A model generated the notes under the pieces. That model saw nothing but the letters and a program-made list of their open reading frames with translations. It was not told the origin of the DNA and ran no database searches. A stretch of DNA of 64,000 bases. Origin: Thamnaconus septentrionalis. Lineage: Eukaryota; Chordata; Actinopteri; Tetraodontiformes; Monacanthidae. The stretch lies in contig CM020515.1 of assembly GCA_009823395.1 (NCBI GenBank), positions 13,586,489 to 13,650,488 of the forward strand, given 5' to 3'. Each line of letters starts with the position of its first letter. Within the stretch, counting starts at the first letter, position 1. Below are positions 35,100 to 47,642 of this stretch, piece after piece. The translations under genes and the position numbers were made by a program.

Positions 35100-37966
35100 T
35101 CAGTTTGGATCCGGCAGGTGAACCACATTGTCCTTCTTGGACAGCCAGGCTGTGACATACAGAGGCTCCGACAGGTCGGCGGTGTACCTGTGCAGCAGCC
35201 TCATGCTGCCCGAGGCGTCATAGAAAGACACGGTGCCACGGTGAAAGTCCACGTACAAGCCGAGCTGTCGGATCTCGCCGACCTCCAGGGGCGTCTCCAC
35301 ACCAGCGTGCCAGGCGGAGAGGCCCCGCCTGCCGCTCCCCACGCACCAGGAAAAGTCATTCCCGGTGATGCAGCCGCTGCTCTGCTCCCCTCTCCGCTCA
35401 ATGCTCTTGCGCGTGAGCCCCACGTGCGCCCCCTCGCCGCTCAGCTCCGCCTCGATGTAGTGTCTCCCCTGGTAGAGGCTCTCTGACGCCATCGCCTGGC
35501 GCCAATACTCGAAGCGGTTGGGGTGGTCGGGGTAGCTGTGCTGCCATGGGCTGGTGTTGGTTAGCTTCCTGTCGCCCTCGGTCACCCGCAGGAATCGATG
35601 GGTGGTGTCGGGGTCAAAGGTCAGCCTCCTGGCATCTGCAAGAGAGGCACTTGCATTTTTACGAGGACCTCGTTAAGTCAATTTGAAAAGAAGAGGGCAA
35701 AAAAGATTCATGAATTTACATTTCAAGAAGTCCTCTCGTGTCTCTGGGTCAGCCGTGGAACACAGCTGAGACTCCAGCCTCTGGGACTTAGCACCTGGTT
35801 TGTTATTTCACAAAAAACAAATTTGTTCTTTTACCGTTTGTAATTCACACATTGACAATACTGCAACCAGCCTAAAGAGAAGATAATTAAAAAAAACCTG
35901 TTTATAGATTCTTTTTGTTTTTGGAATTGCACATATTTAATCATTAATGTCTAGTTGGCAAATTATTTACAAGCAATTGAAATAGAAAATGTATCATCAT
36001 CAAGCAATCTAATCTGGAAGTTCTTTCGACAAACTGTGGAAAGAAATCCTATCGCAATTTCAGCAGTGTAGCTACAGGTCCTGCTACCTAGAGCGTACTT
36101 TGCTATTTATTTTTTCTTTTTACATAAAACAACTGTTTTGCTTTGAAAATGTTTCAACTGCAGCCTCTGGCCTAATTTCTTTCTCAGCAACTCGGCTCAC
36201 AGTCACTTCCTGTATTTATTATATCTTGTTTTTCTGGGGCTGTTACGGGCAGCTTGCAGAAGTTGTTTCCTCGTTCCAATGCAGCCAAGTGCTTGCGGAA
36301 AACTGTCCAGGGCACCTTGCATGTGAGGTCAGCAGCATGTATAAACAAGACCCAACACACTCTCACCAGTCTTCCAGGCCAAGGTAAACGTTTTCATGTA
36401 GGTGGAGCAAATCAGGCCACACAGCTGCTGCGTGGCATCCGTCACTTCTTGGACATAAGAGGTCAGGTGGTCCATTCTGTTTAAGCACACAGCAGGCAGA
36501 CACACTTCTGGAATTCCTTTCTTCCAATCCGCATATTCCTGCAACACACATGGCAAGTGCCTGGATGTTAAAATGGAGCAGTGGAACGACATGCAGTTGT
36601 GTTTCTTAAATCCGGAACTATATATTTTTTATTTTTTTACCAAGAAATTGCTGATTTGGCTTAACGCCTAATCTGTGTTAACTGTCAACACGCCACCATA
36701 TACACACTGCGTCTGAAAGAACATCCTGCTCTAATCCCAGATCGCATAAGACGACTGCCACACCCCTGAAAACCGTCTGGATTCACGCTAAATATCGTAT
36801 TTCTCACCTGAAGGAAATCCACGTCGGATTTGCTCCTGGTCAGTTTGCTCATTTGAGAAAGAATCTTGAGCAGCTCTGCCTTCTTCTGCTCCAGATGTGT
36901 CTGGATGCTCTCGGCCTGGCTCAGAGCCTGTCTCCTCTCCCCTTCCAGCACCTCTGCTGCTCCTTGCCTGGCCTCCTCCACAGCTTTCTGCAGCCTGACA
37001 AACTGCTCCTCAACCAGAGCGGAGACCTCCTGCACTGAACACTTGGAGGCCAGAGAGGACAGAGAACCATAAACATTAAAACAAACTCCTCAGTTTCCTT
37101 TAGTATGGATGTGAGAGCATACCTGAATTGTCAGTATAAGTGAAATTGTCTTTAAACCCCCCACATTCCCAAAAAATATACCCGTTTTCATGTATTTATT
37201 TTTCTTTCCAAACTTGAGTGGAGAAAACAACACTACGTCTTTCTTTTGGGCTTTCCACATTTTCGGTAAAGGACAAAAACAAGGCGGTGGGAAACACTGG
37301 TGAAGTGACTTTGGCTCTATTTGCTCTTCAATGTTTGTTTGACGGTAACAAACCTTGACTGAGTCATTGTTGCTCCGAAGTTTCATGATCTCTTGTTCAG
37401 CTGCCAATACACCCTGACTGATCTCTTCCTTCTTCCTTTGCATCTCAGCCTGCAAAGAAAAAGAAAAAAAATAATAATTAAATTGTGATGAAACTTAAGA
37501 TCCATCAAAGCACATTTGAAAGTCTCATAATGCATAAAGCTGAAATTGTGCTGAATTGTGTTGTCATTGTCATCACCTCACTCTCCGCTCGTGCTTCTCC
37601 CAAGGACACAGTCTGGTGCCCGTCATGCTCCTGCCTCTCGCAGTCCAGGCACAGGCAGCAGCCGTCCTCCGGGCAGAACCTCTCCAGGGGCAGCCGGTGG
37701 AGGCCACAGGTCAGGCTGTTGACGTCGTGGAGGGGGTCCACCAGGCGGTGGCTTTGGAACTTGGCGTTCTCCCGGTGTGGCCTGAGGTGAGCCTCGCAGT
37801 AAGACACTTGGCACGTCAGGCAGGATTTCAGGGCCTTCCCGGGGCCGTCCATGCAAAAGTCACACAGCACATCCCCCCGTGGAGGCTCCCCGCAGGTGTC
37901 GCCCGTATCCTTCGTCTTATCGGCGTGATCCACCTTCTCCTCACCGCCGGTGCTGAGACTCTCCAT
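35100..37966 (-). CDS. TRIM16-like B-box / coiled-coil / PRY-SPRY protein
   Basis: Five exons: 37966-37577, 37449-37354 (96 nt), 37041-36808 (234 nt), 36538-36367, 35635-35100; 475 aa. The 96- and 234-nt coiled-coil exons are the hallmark TRIM architecture. Residues 35-75 form B-box 1 (CDFC...CLTC...CEAH) and 87-120 B-box 2 (CGLH...CLDCERQEHDGH). A coiled coil follows (about 131-240), and the last exon is PRY-SPRY (B30.2) beginning DARRLTFDPDTTHRFLRV. There is no RING finger, as in TRIM16, and the linker and SPRY also resemble TRIM16. The Met at 37966 has a better start context (A at -3, G at +4) than an in-frame Met 27 bases upstream at 37993. TRIM16 is linked to galectin-dependent autophagy and inflammasome signalling; for this fish protein that is only inference. 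Confidence 0.85.
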
Positions 37967-37993
37967 ATTCAAACCCACTTTTGTGCGGCACAT

Positions 37994-40493
37994 TTATCGG
38001 AGCCGTGGGCAATCACAAGACTGCTGCTGATTCCTGCTTTTCCAAGGCCCCAACATCAGGAAGGAATTACCCAAAAGCCACGCCTCTGATATTTTGGTTC
38101 ATCAAGACTCCTTTTAAAATTCCCATATCACGCCCACTACCCCCCTCACCCGTTTCACTCTTCCTTATGCTCTGCTTCCAGTGTCATTAAGTAAAAGGCG
38201 CAGATAAAGAGTAGAGGAGGAAATGATAAGGGGACTGTCAACATCCTCTTTTCACTCTGCCCCTGCCACAGAAAAGGCCTCTTTATGGACCTAAATGTTC
38301 TAAGTTCTTTTTTTTGGCAAAAGTAGTATAAAGATATTATATTGTTTGTGCCGTTGCTAGTTCAGGAAGCTTATTGATTAAAAAAAAAAAGTTTCGTATC
38401 ATCAGTAAATTTTAACGTTGCTAGTAGACCCGCATGGGAGGGTCCCGCTGTGTTTCCTCCTGATAACAGTGTTATGTAAAAGTGTGTGAGTGTCCAGACA
38501 GTTGCATGTCTACAGTACAACTTGGATTATCGCAGCACTGGAAAATAGCAAAACAAGTCTTTGTTTTCCGCCACACGTCCACGCAGTCACACATACCAAA
38601 GTCTGAGACGTTTTTCTCTTTTTGGAAAAATACTGGCTAAATGTAAAACTCAGTTATATAATAGTCAAGGTATTACTGTCTAGATTTATAGCACCATATA
38701 GTGACGATGTAACGAGGGTCATGTTGTGGAAAAGTAGAAGATATTTCACAGAGCCACATTCAAGAAAAACTTGATGACTATAAGAAAAATCATAACTAAA
38801 AAACAACAGCAAAGGTAAAATCAACACAATAAAATCTAAATATATCATTTCATTTAAACTGCACAAAGAAGAGTAGACTGTAAACTTGAAACCGGGTTGA
38901 TGGGCATGGAACATGGAAAATGTACAACCCTATCATGTTTTATTTTATATTGTTACATCTGTTTAAAGGTGAACTTTCAAACAAACAAAACAAATTGCCA
39001 AACTTGGACCGACTGAATGTAAACATGTATTTGTCAAGATGTGTTTATTGGCTCTGGATAACTGCAGTTAATTTCACATCAGTAGCTACATGTGAAGGCA
39101 CAGGCACATGAGGTGGGAGGATTTACCCCACAGGGGCAAAAAAAAAAAAAACCTCAGCATCCATTTGGTGTTTGCCACCATCCTAACATGAAGTGACGAG
39201 ACTGAGCGACACACACTAAAAACTGACCACTGGTTTCTCGGGGCACAGTAGAGGTTTACGAGATTCCTACTGGATAACAGCCGACACGCCCACAGAAGTG
39301 GTGGTAAGAGTAGTAAGAGTAGTGCTGTTTTCATTTAAATTTAGCAGTCTAGGTTAAGTGACTGCAATTCAATACTGGATATCTTTTTTCCAAAGAAATA
39401 CTGTAGACTGATTTTGGTGGTCTGTGTTTTAATTAACAGCAATGCTACATCTTAAAGGTCAAGGGTATAAGATTCAGTAGCACCTAGTGGTAGAAAAGTG
39501 TATTGCATACAACATAATATCAATATATTTATTACATTAAGTGCCATGGCAATGGTACTAGTACGTCACTTCGGCTCCCTTCACTTTGTTTCCTGATACC
39601 CAAATTGATTTTGAATATTCCTGATAAAATATGATCGCAAAGGCTGTAAAATCCAGCAATGTCGTTGTAGGCCTCCTACTTGCGTATGTTTATTGACTAC
39701 AACAACATAATGTGCATTTGCAGTGTGAGCTGCGACATCATTGCAGTCTCCGACTCTCCTGCAGATCAAAATATTTTGCTCTGGAATCCTGTTCTCTCAT
39801 GTTTTTCGGGTTTCGGCAAACTGTTGTCATGTAAAAACGAGAAGCTGTGATATGTAAATGATTTGCTGATTTACACTTCAGAGCAAAAATTAGGGAATGC
39901 CTTCACCAGCACTGGATAGACACTCAATGAATTAGAGAAATGAAGGCGTACTGATTGGCTGTGTAATTAATTGGACCCCAAACTCATATAGAATGCATAG
40001 AAAGCTGCCACTGGCTTGAGCAGCTTTAATCCTGCAAACTGTAAGAATGGTTTAAACACCATGTTTGCAAGTGAATCATGCGCCATATTGAGTAAATGTT
40101 ACACACTGGGCCTCCCAGAAAAAATAATTGCAAAAAGCTTAAGAAAAATCATGAAAGAGGGTGTAGTGTACAGTGTACTGTCTGTATACAGGAAACCTCT
40201 GTGGCAGTCAAACCAATTAACCAATTAACACCATGTGATGATTTCATCCAACTGAGGCTGAAAATACACTCGCAAAGGTATTTGTTATCCTTTTGTTTTG
40301 GGCAATTGTGTTCTTGCTGTTCTCACCACCCATGAGCCAGGACGAGCTAAACCCCCTCTGACCTTTACTGCTGGATGAGCAAACAGCCAGAAGGCCCTTC
40401 CCAAACAACAAGACAAGTGTAAATGTTGTGTATGTGACTGAGGATTACATAACAAGCACTTCCTCTGTCACGGTTCAGCCTGAATCCCTCCAC
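37994..40493. other. Intergenic trim16-like / ush1g, no gene seen
   Basis: About 2.5 kb of AT-rich spacer with the trim16-like promoter at its left end and the ush1g 3' flank at its right. It holds a diverged TTAAAGG-type repeat near 39453. Open frames near 40016-40228 look like chance or decayed repeat sequence. Confidence 0.5.
39453..39560 (+). mobile_element. TTAAAGG-type interspersed repeat, diverged copy
   Basis: CTTAAAGGTCAAGGGTATAA followed by TTCAGTAGCACCTAGTGG matches the start of the teleost repeat also seen at 21830 and 14874. The 3' border is uncertain. Confidence 0.5.
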
Positions 40494-43400
40494 TCACAGT
40501 TCCGAGTCTTCAATGCAATCTGGGTCCTCCATAGTCTCCAGTCGCCTCTTGCAGGCGTCCAAGATCTTCTTCCTCGGTCCCAGAGGGATGTGGATGGACT
40601 TCAGGTCGTGGTCGGAGCACAGTAGCAGGGCCTCCAGGTCGATCCTCTCCCTCCTGAAAATGGAGAGGAACTCGCTCATGCACTGTGTAGCCAGGAAGAC
40701 CTCCAGAGGACTCGTCTCCGCCTCGTCGTCGTCGTCCAGCCCTAACTCCACCTCGTCCCAGGGCAGCTCGTCCCGGTTCCTCTCCTGCAGGCTGCGAGCG
40801 CTGCCGATGCTGTCCTCATCCAGGCTGGAGTGCGCCTGCTGCAGGTGGCTGCGCAGGCGCACATTGGCGCCGGACCGCTCCTCGCTAGTCTGATCCTGCC
40901 TGCCCAGTTCGAACATTCCTGCACTGATGTAGTTCCTCCTGAACACCATGGCGCCCAGACCGGGCCGGTTGAAGAGAGAGTCGTGTCCGGAGTCTGTGCT
41001 GATTTCCGAGTAGTCCACGTCGGGACCGTGCAGGGCCGGCTCACTGATGGCACGAGAGATGGCATCGTAATTGTCTCTGGGGAACATGTCGCGGATGTTG
41101 CGCCGTCCGCGGCCTCTCGGCTCCACATAGGTGCCCTGTTTGACGAACATGACGTCGTTGCCGAGCTGAAGTCCTGAGAGGGACCGCACGCTCTTCCTCC
41201 CGTCCTCGTAGATCTTGAAGGTCCCGTCTCCTTGTTTCTTTTTCTCCAGCCTCTTCTGGATCTTGGTCTTCCCTCTGTTTGTGGCATGAAGAGTCGCCTA
41301 ACAGGACAGGGACAATATGGAAATAAAACACCAACAAAACTTAATGGTTCTATGAAATATTACCAGCTCAGTGGGCTAGTGCTAGAGTGTATGTTCTGAG
41401 ACTGGGAGGTTGAGGGTTTGATTCCTAGCCGGGTCATACCAAAGACCATAAAAATGGTACTCATTGCCTCTCTGCTTGGCACACAGTACTTTGGTTTTGA
41501 CTATGAGTGAGTGAATTACCCAATGATTCACCCAATTGAGCATGGCATCACTGCTGCTCACCGCTCCCTCAGGGAATAGGTCAAATGTGGAGAACAAATT
41601 TCACATCATTCAGGATGTGACATTAAGTGGGACTTTAATCTTTACTAGTTTTGAAGTTTTACTTTATTTACTACTTGAAATAAAGTAGTAAAGTAGTTTC
41701 ATTTGATTTCCTGTGTAGATCATTTGACTACTACATACATTATGCTCGATCCATTGCCATGAATATTTGCCACAGACTCTGATTATTTTCAGATAAGGAG
41801 TCCTATGATTGGTGAAACGTTTCTAATTGACAGTATTAAAGTTTGTCCTAAACACTTATGTTCTCAGATGCCCAAAATGCACAATCTGGGCAAATTTTAC
41901 AACATCACCTCACTGGCTTTATCACTTTGACCATATTTGCATCAGGCTAAGTGCCATTCAATTGAACTTTTCAACCCAGTGAAAGTAAAAGGCCCCTGAC
42001 CTGAGAATATGGCACGCTGATGGCAGCTGCGTTTGAGTTGCGCAGCTTTTGACTCAGGGAACTGCTGGTGTAACTGGAGAAGCTCATAGCGTCTGAGGCT
42101 GTCGCCTCCGAGGTCTCCTTCCGGAACTTCCTCTCCATGCGCTTACGGTGCTTCCTCTGCATCTTCATGCACTCCTTGATCCTGCGCTCGGCCTCCCGGA
42201 ACGCCTTCTCCTTTAGCTTGTTCACCAGCTTGTCGTTGAGCTCCGTCTGCTTGACGGCCACCACATCCAGGTAGCGCACGCAGTCCATGTGGTTCTTGGT
42301 GGCGGCCATGTCCAGAGGCGTGTGGTAGTCGTTGTCCAGGCACCAGATGTTGGCGCCGTGAGACACCAGGAAGAAGAGGCTGTTGCTGTGTCCGTTGGCA
42401 GCTGCCAAGTGGAGAGGCGTGTTCCCCCATATGTCACACTTGTCGGCGTTGCCTCTGTGTGGCAGAGAAGACAGATTAAATTTAGAGACCTGGTGTTTAA
42501 TCGAATGGTCAGAAAGCAGACTGCAAAGAGCTCAATGTCAATGTCTCAATGTAAATCACATAACCCTGAACAGATCCCTGTTCTTGGTCGCTGTAGATAC
42601 ATGGTGGCACAATCTAGTGCACCCACTTTTTAATTTCAGAGTAATTTGGATTACTACCGGATGGAAACGTGGCAGTTGTTTATCTTAAGACCGTATTTGA
42701 GCCATATTTCTTTTTCCGTTTCACTCCATTTGAAATGTTGCATTCTGGGCATTTGACCCCTTATCACATTACTTGATAAATGTTTTGGTTCCCAGTTCCC
42801 AAGAAGTCATGCTTGACCCACTTTTCGGATGTCCCACGTGTGTGATGCGTTTGATTACATTTTCATCACTGACCTGCCAACTGTGTGCTGGTAACAGGGC
42901 CACGTTTAATAATTTACACTCCAAACACCGACCGTCGGGGCTTAAAAACAGCAATAGGATCATTTGCTTTGAACACTTTAAAGACAGTCGGTTTTAATTA
43001 AAGCAACTCTTTGATGCGAAATCAAGCACCGGGCAGCAACTGTAACCGACATCGCAAGCATCAACGTTTGGCCTGGCAGACAGTCCGCGACCTCAGGGTT
43101 ACCTCAGCCGAGCTGCTGGTTGGTAATACGACCACGGGGCTGCCAGCGGCGCTGCTACACTCCCTGTATCCTGTTTCAAGGAAGGCTACAAAGCTGCCGG
43201 TTGTCTCAAAGCGCCTCTACGTGCCGTCACGCTGGATTCCTCTGGCGGCTGGGTGGAGAATGTTTGCAGATCCTCCGATGTGTATGAAGTGGCAACAGGT
43301 TGTGAGAAGTGGCTGCGGTTAATTCAAAGAAACGTCACAGTCCTTCACTTAAGTCCGCCGCCTGTTTTTTTTGCCCCCAACACTGCTGAACGTTTTGACC

Positions 43401-45182
43401 TCCGTGCTGGGCGTGAAGCTACTCTGTTATGACACTTGTAGTTTTTCAGCAGTGGTCTGGTTGTTCGGGTCTGATCTGTCAGAACCCAAACTGGGTCAGC
43501 AGCTGTACCAGATTAGATAAGAAAATAATCCAAGCACTGCAGTAGATTTTACAGCAAATGTCATCGGCACAGTGGATTTTTAACAGCCAAATGAAACAAC
43601 GATCAAACAACATTAAACAAACATTAAACACTGAAAGATAAACTGCAATTAATGGTTTAATCTTTGACTCTACTCTGCGCCGGAATATTCATGGCTGCTG
43701 GACTTGTTTCGGGAGAAGATCCAACATGATATGTGACAGCATTTTACGAGCGTCCTCATAAAGTGCTGGCCCGCCGAGGCTGACGGGTCTGCCGGTTTAA
43801 TCGCTTTCCTCTTCTTTATCGCCTCGCTGGTGCTGTGACAGGTTGATGTCTCTGCGGGCTGCTCTCTACTCGCCAGGCAGAGCGCCGGGCGGCAGGTTTC
43901 CCATGAAATTCGCAAGCATTTGTGTGACTTTTCTTCATTACACGCCCCTGCGAGTCTCTCATGAGCCGGCGCCTCTTGTTAAACATTATGGCAGCTATTT
44001 ATGATTAATCTGAGTACCTCATGCCAATCAGTGATTTATCTCCTCCGCTGTCTTTTGGACATCCCACCAGAGGCTCGCTGACTGATAATCCGTGGGAAAA
44101 AACGACACTGTATCACCTGTTGCCACCTCTGCTTTTGACTAAAATGCCAAACCAATCTGAAATATCACTGACACCACATGTTGATTAAATAAGATCATTT
44201 TGAAGCTCATCATTAGACTTACTATTGGCCCATTTTCTGCTCAATGGGTGAACCAGGTCATCCAGAAAGATGAAGGGATGTCTGAATCATCATTGCACCC
44301 TTGCTGAAACACCAGTCATATTCGTCTGAATAGTGCCGGCCATTTACTAAATCATCGTTATGACATGAAATTATGCACTGAACCCTGGTGGCGGCCTGCA
44401 ATCATCTATCACGATAAAGTGATGAAGCGGTCCCTTTTTTACAACCTGTTGTGATTCAGGAGTGTGTTCTATCACTATCTACAGCGTGTCCTCTGTTGGA
44501 ATATGTATTTATGTGACTCTCTAATTGTGCCCATAAATATCCTGTGTGCCACTTTGAATTTGGTCTGACCCCCTAAAAAGCTAGCCTGGACCTCTATCAT
44601 GTAGTTTTGCTATAGAAATACTTTTCGATTTTTTTGTCTCCATCCATTATTCTAACCCCTAAAACAAACAAACAAATAGCAGACGAGTTGATGTTTTCTG
44701 TGCCTCATGTGGGCCACGACCTACATCCTGTCACTGGTGTATTGTTACTTCATGCACTTATCTGCTTAAGGTCCTACATTGTGCCCCCGACAACCCCTAA
44801 GCTTCAGCATCCCGGGCTCCAGCGGTGCAGCTTGGCTCTAATGAGTGTCCTTAAAACTCTTTCGATGCCCAGAAACCAGCACATTTAGCCCTCTGTTTAC
44901 CGCCTCCATAAACAATGCTCAGTTGTAGCTTAAACCAATGCGCCTTTGTCACATTTGGAAGAAACGAGGTCGCTGTCAGAGTGAGGGGTGAAGTGAACAC
45001 TTTGTTGTTACTGCAGGTATCATTGAGGTCTCAGACATCATCAAGAGCTCATTTCCAGGTGTGTGTCTATTTTAGCACAACCTGGTAGGGCACACAGGGA
45101 AAGTAACTTGGTTCACCGACCACCCAGAACCAACTGCTTCTTTGAAAAGTGCAATTTTCTTACAGCTGCAAATAAATACATC

Positions 45183-45263
<81 letters not shown>

Positions 45264-45572
45264 CCTTTTCATTTCATTATTCATAATAACAATTACATTT
45301 ATATAGATTTTCAACAGTTTCCTCTTTAATGTTTTATATTCTGTTAGCAGGTCAATCGACATTCCCATTGTTGCATCGCTGACCAAAACGTTGTTTTGCG
45401 TCACCCACCCTCTGGCTACGATGAGCCGCAGCGCCTCCAGGTTGCCGTGATAAGCGGCCCACAGTGTCGGCGTCATGCCATCCTCGTCGGGTGCGTTCAG
45501 GTCCTTCCGGGTGGCCTCTTTCAGCGCCGCCAGGTTCCCGTCCCGGGCCGCCTTGTGGTATTTGTCATCCAT
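40494..45572 (-). CDS. ush1g: USH1G / SANS scaffold protein
   Basis: Three exons: 45572-45409, 42454-42001, 41297-40494; 473 aa against 461 in human. The N-terminus [20 protein letters not shown] leads into ankyrin repeats (about residues 31-128; [41 protein letters not shown]). A basic, charged central region follows ([20 protein letters not shown]). A conserved linker has [16 protein letters not shown] and MVFRRNY. A SAM domain spans about 402-458 ([10 protein letters not shown]...[13 protein letters not shown]), and the C-terminal PDZ-binding motif is DSEL. SANS organises the Usher type 1 complex with harmonin and myosin VIIa at hair-cell tip links and in photoreceptors. Intron 2 carries a SINE and intron 1 a long ATT tract. 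Its 5' end faces otopetrin B, as USH1G faces OTOP2 in human. Confidence 0.96.
41361..41635 (+). mobile_element. tRNA-derived SINE in ush1g intron 2
   Basis: Box A-like AGCTCAGTGGGCTAG (about 41366) and box B GGTTTGATTCC are followed by TAGCCGGGTCATACCAAAGA. The tail has CTGCTGCTCACCGCTCCCTC and GAGAACAAATTTCAC. This is a second SINE family, different from that at 32219, inserted antisense to ush1g. Confidence 0.8.
44884..45060 (+). repeat. Dispersed short repeat, copy in ush1g intron 1
   Basis: Starts TTTAGCCCTCTGTTTACCGC (44884-44903) and contains GGTATCATTGAGGTCTCAGA (about 45016). This parallels GGTATCAGTGAGG in the 13889 copy. The palindromic end block is missing or diverged. Confidence 0.5.
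45183..45262. repeat. (ATT)n microsatellite in ush1g intron 1
   Basis: About 26 uninterrupted ATT units, 150 bases downstream of ush1g exon 1 in the transcript sense. Confidence 0.95.
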
Positions 45573-47022
45573 TGCGCACGATCGCGAGCTCCGTCACCGC
45601 CGACGGCACCGGCACCGTCACCACCATCATCCTCGTCGCGTTGGTGGCGGGCGGTGAGAGCCTCTTTCAGACCCGGTCCGTCGCTGCAGCTGATCCGGAG
45701 GTGCTGCGGTGGTATCCAGGGACGCCACGGCGAGGGGAGGGGAGGTGAACAGTGCTCCCGGTGGCCGAACCAGGGGCAGACACAGACAGGAGGACCCCTT
45801 CAAAACACCTCAAGACACTCTGTTCAATTTAATATTTGTGGCTGAGAAGCCAAACGTCCAGATTACCCAGATCACTGGTCATTTGCCAGTTTATTACCAC
45901 TGATAAAATACGATTTTTGGATGTGTTGCTGATTAGGAAGTGTAAAAAATAAAATAAAAATAATGAAACCTTAGCCACACAGCTGTGAGTTACATAATCC
46001 CCTCCCACCCAACTTGAATGAGCAGGAAGTACCAGTGTAAATTGAAAATAGCAGCGGATATGTCTCACTGTCATATTGTCATTTACACACAATGAAGAGT
46101 TGTAGTGACACTGAGTGACTGTCAGCGTTTTTCCCCGTTCCTCCATAATACAGCATTGTTCTCCCTTCGACCTTCCACAACAGGCAAAAAGTTTGATTTC
46201 ACAAGTCGTCAAATAAAAACACTTGTGCTGGCAGCCCCACCCTGAGGAAAGAAAACATTTCCAATAGGCTAATGGCACCAGAAGCTGCAGCTCCAGGACC
46301 CTGTTGAAACTTCCATGACAAAAGGTGCTGAGTGGCCCCTTTTCATGTGCAGCACCTCGGGGGACTGCACGAAGATAAGATAAGATAAGCACTGCAAGCA
46401 CTGAAAAGATTTCAACAAAGTTGACTTGCAACTGCAGCAAAAAGCGTCGCTCCACAAAATATCCAAATGTAGAAAAAATGTTTCTCACGTTAATTAATAA
46501 AACAAAAACAAGTAGTTTGAGCAACCTTAAATCACTCAATCCAAAATAATGTTCCTAGTTGAAAATGTATTTAAAATTGTTTTTTGTTTTAAAATATATG
46601 TACATATTTTATTATTTAAATTTTTACTGATTTTTAAGAATCAGATCATTTTTGTGTGTACATCCATGGCATGTCATTAAAACAAACACAAGAGTAAAAA
46701 AAAAAAACTAAGAAATCTGGTCCAAAAATAAAAGAAATAATGTGATGCATTCAGATTCTGGTTTGCCTTGTATAGCTCCAAAAAAGTTCCAAGAAGCTAA
46801 CTCTTGTTATAAAATATTTTTAAAATTGCTGTTGATCAAAAAAGGAACCAGTTTCTGGTATTTCTCTGTCTGAAAGTTTTTCCTGGAAATGCCCTTTGAA
46901 TGTCACGTGAATATTTTGTGCAAAACACCCTGTGTTTGGGAATAAAATATGGCGCTGCGCATCACAGATTTATTGACGTTTATGACTGGCTGTACAGTTA
47001 AACAAACAGGTTTTGGGAGGCG
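45573..47022. other. Head-to-head intergenic region ush1g / otopetrin B
   Basis: About 1.45 kb between the ush1g start codon and the otopetrin B TATA box. The 150 bases next to ush1g are GC- and CpG-rich (5' UTR/promoter-like). The rest is AT-rich. A long minus-strand open frame at 45829-46539 has no recognisable domain. Confidence 0.5.
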
Positions 47023-47080
47023 TATAAAAGCCCTGCCAGCTCAGCCAGCCCCGCCAGCTTCAGAAGGAACACAGTTTCAG
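47023..47080 (+). promoter_or_regulatory. TATA promoter and 5' UTR exon of otopetrin B
   Basis: A canonical TATAAAAG lies at 47023-47030. A start site would fall near 47055. A donor-like CAG/GTAGGC follows at 47080-47081. The only coding acceptor downstream is CCTGCAG at 47641, immediately before the start codon, so a short non-coding first exon of about 26 bases is inferred. Confidence 0.6.
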
Positions 47081-47642
47081 GTAGGCTCACAGCGATCCTC
47101 AACACCTTCCTTGAATGATTTAATTGAATGAAATGTCATTTTATTTCTTGGAATTGAAATTCTTATTTAATTTTAAAAGTGTGCTGCACCTGAGATACTT
47201 TGGCATCAGGATTCTTTCACCTACAGAATCTTTTTAAAAGTCTGAGACTGTGAGGATGGAATTATTAAAAAAAAAAAAAAAAAAATAAGGAAAGAAAAAT
47301 AGAAAATGCACAGCTTATCTATGGTCAACATGTTTGTGGATTTTTGTTCAGAACAGAGCTGTTTGCATGCATTCCTTCCCCAAAACCACCTTTTGTTCAT
47401 TAGCGGCTGCTCTTTTGTTTTGCACCAGCAAGGTGAGTATGCTGATTTTGCAGCCAGTGGAAGGTTTCACCTGGGCGGGACCTTTGCTTTGAAGGGCGGC
47501 ACAGGGAGGGTGTAGCTTCTGGAAAGTCTCAAATGAAGCAACCTGCAGCGCAGCCACGCACAGAGACAAGAAAAACATGTGTCTGAACAGCGGCTTTCCC
47601 TGCAAGTGCTTGACTGATGGCACTCTCTGTCAACCCTGCAGG

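Noticed and set aside
40016..40335. Possible decayed transposase near 40.0-40.3 kb
   Set aside because: Open frame of 70-79 codons with no catalytic signature or terminal repeats found.
42773..42997. Possible THAP-domain remnant in ush1g intron 1 ([13 protein letters not shown])
   Set aside because: Only a short C-x2-H-F-like tail resembles THAP; the Cys pair and the rest of the domain are not visible.
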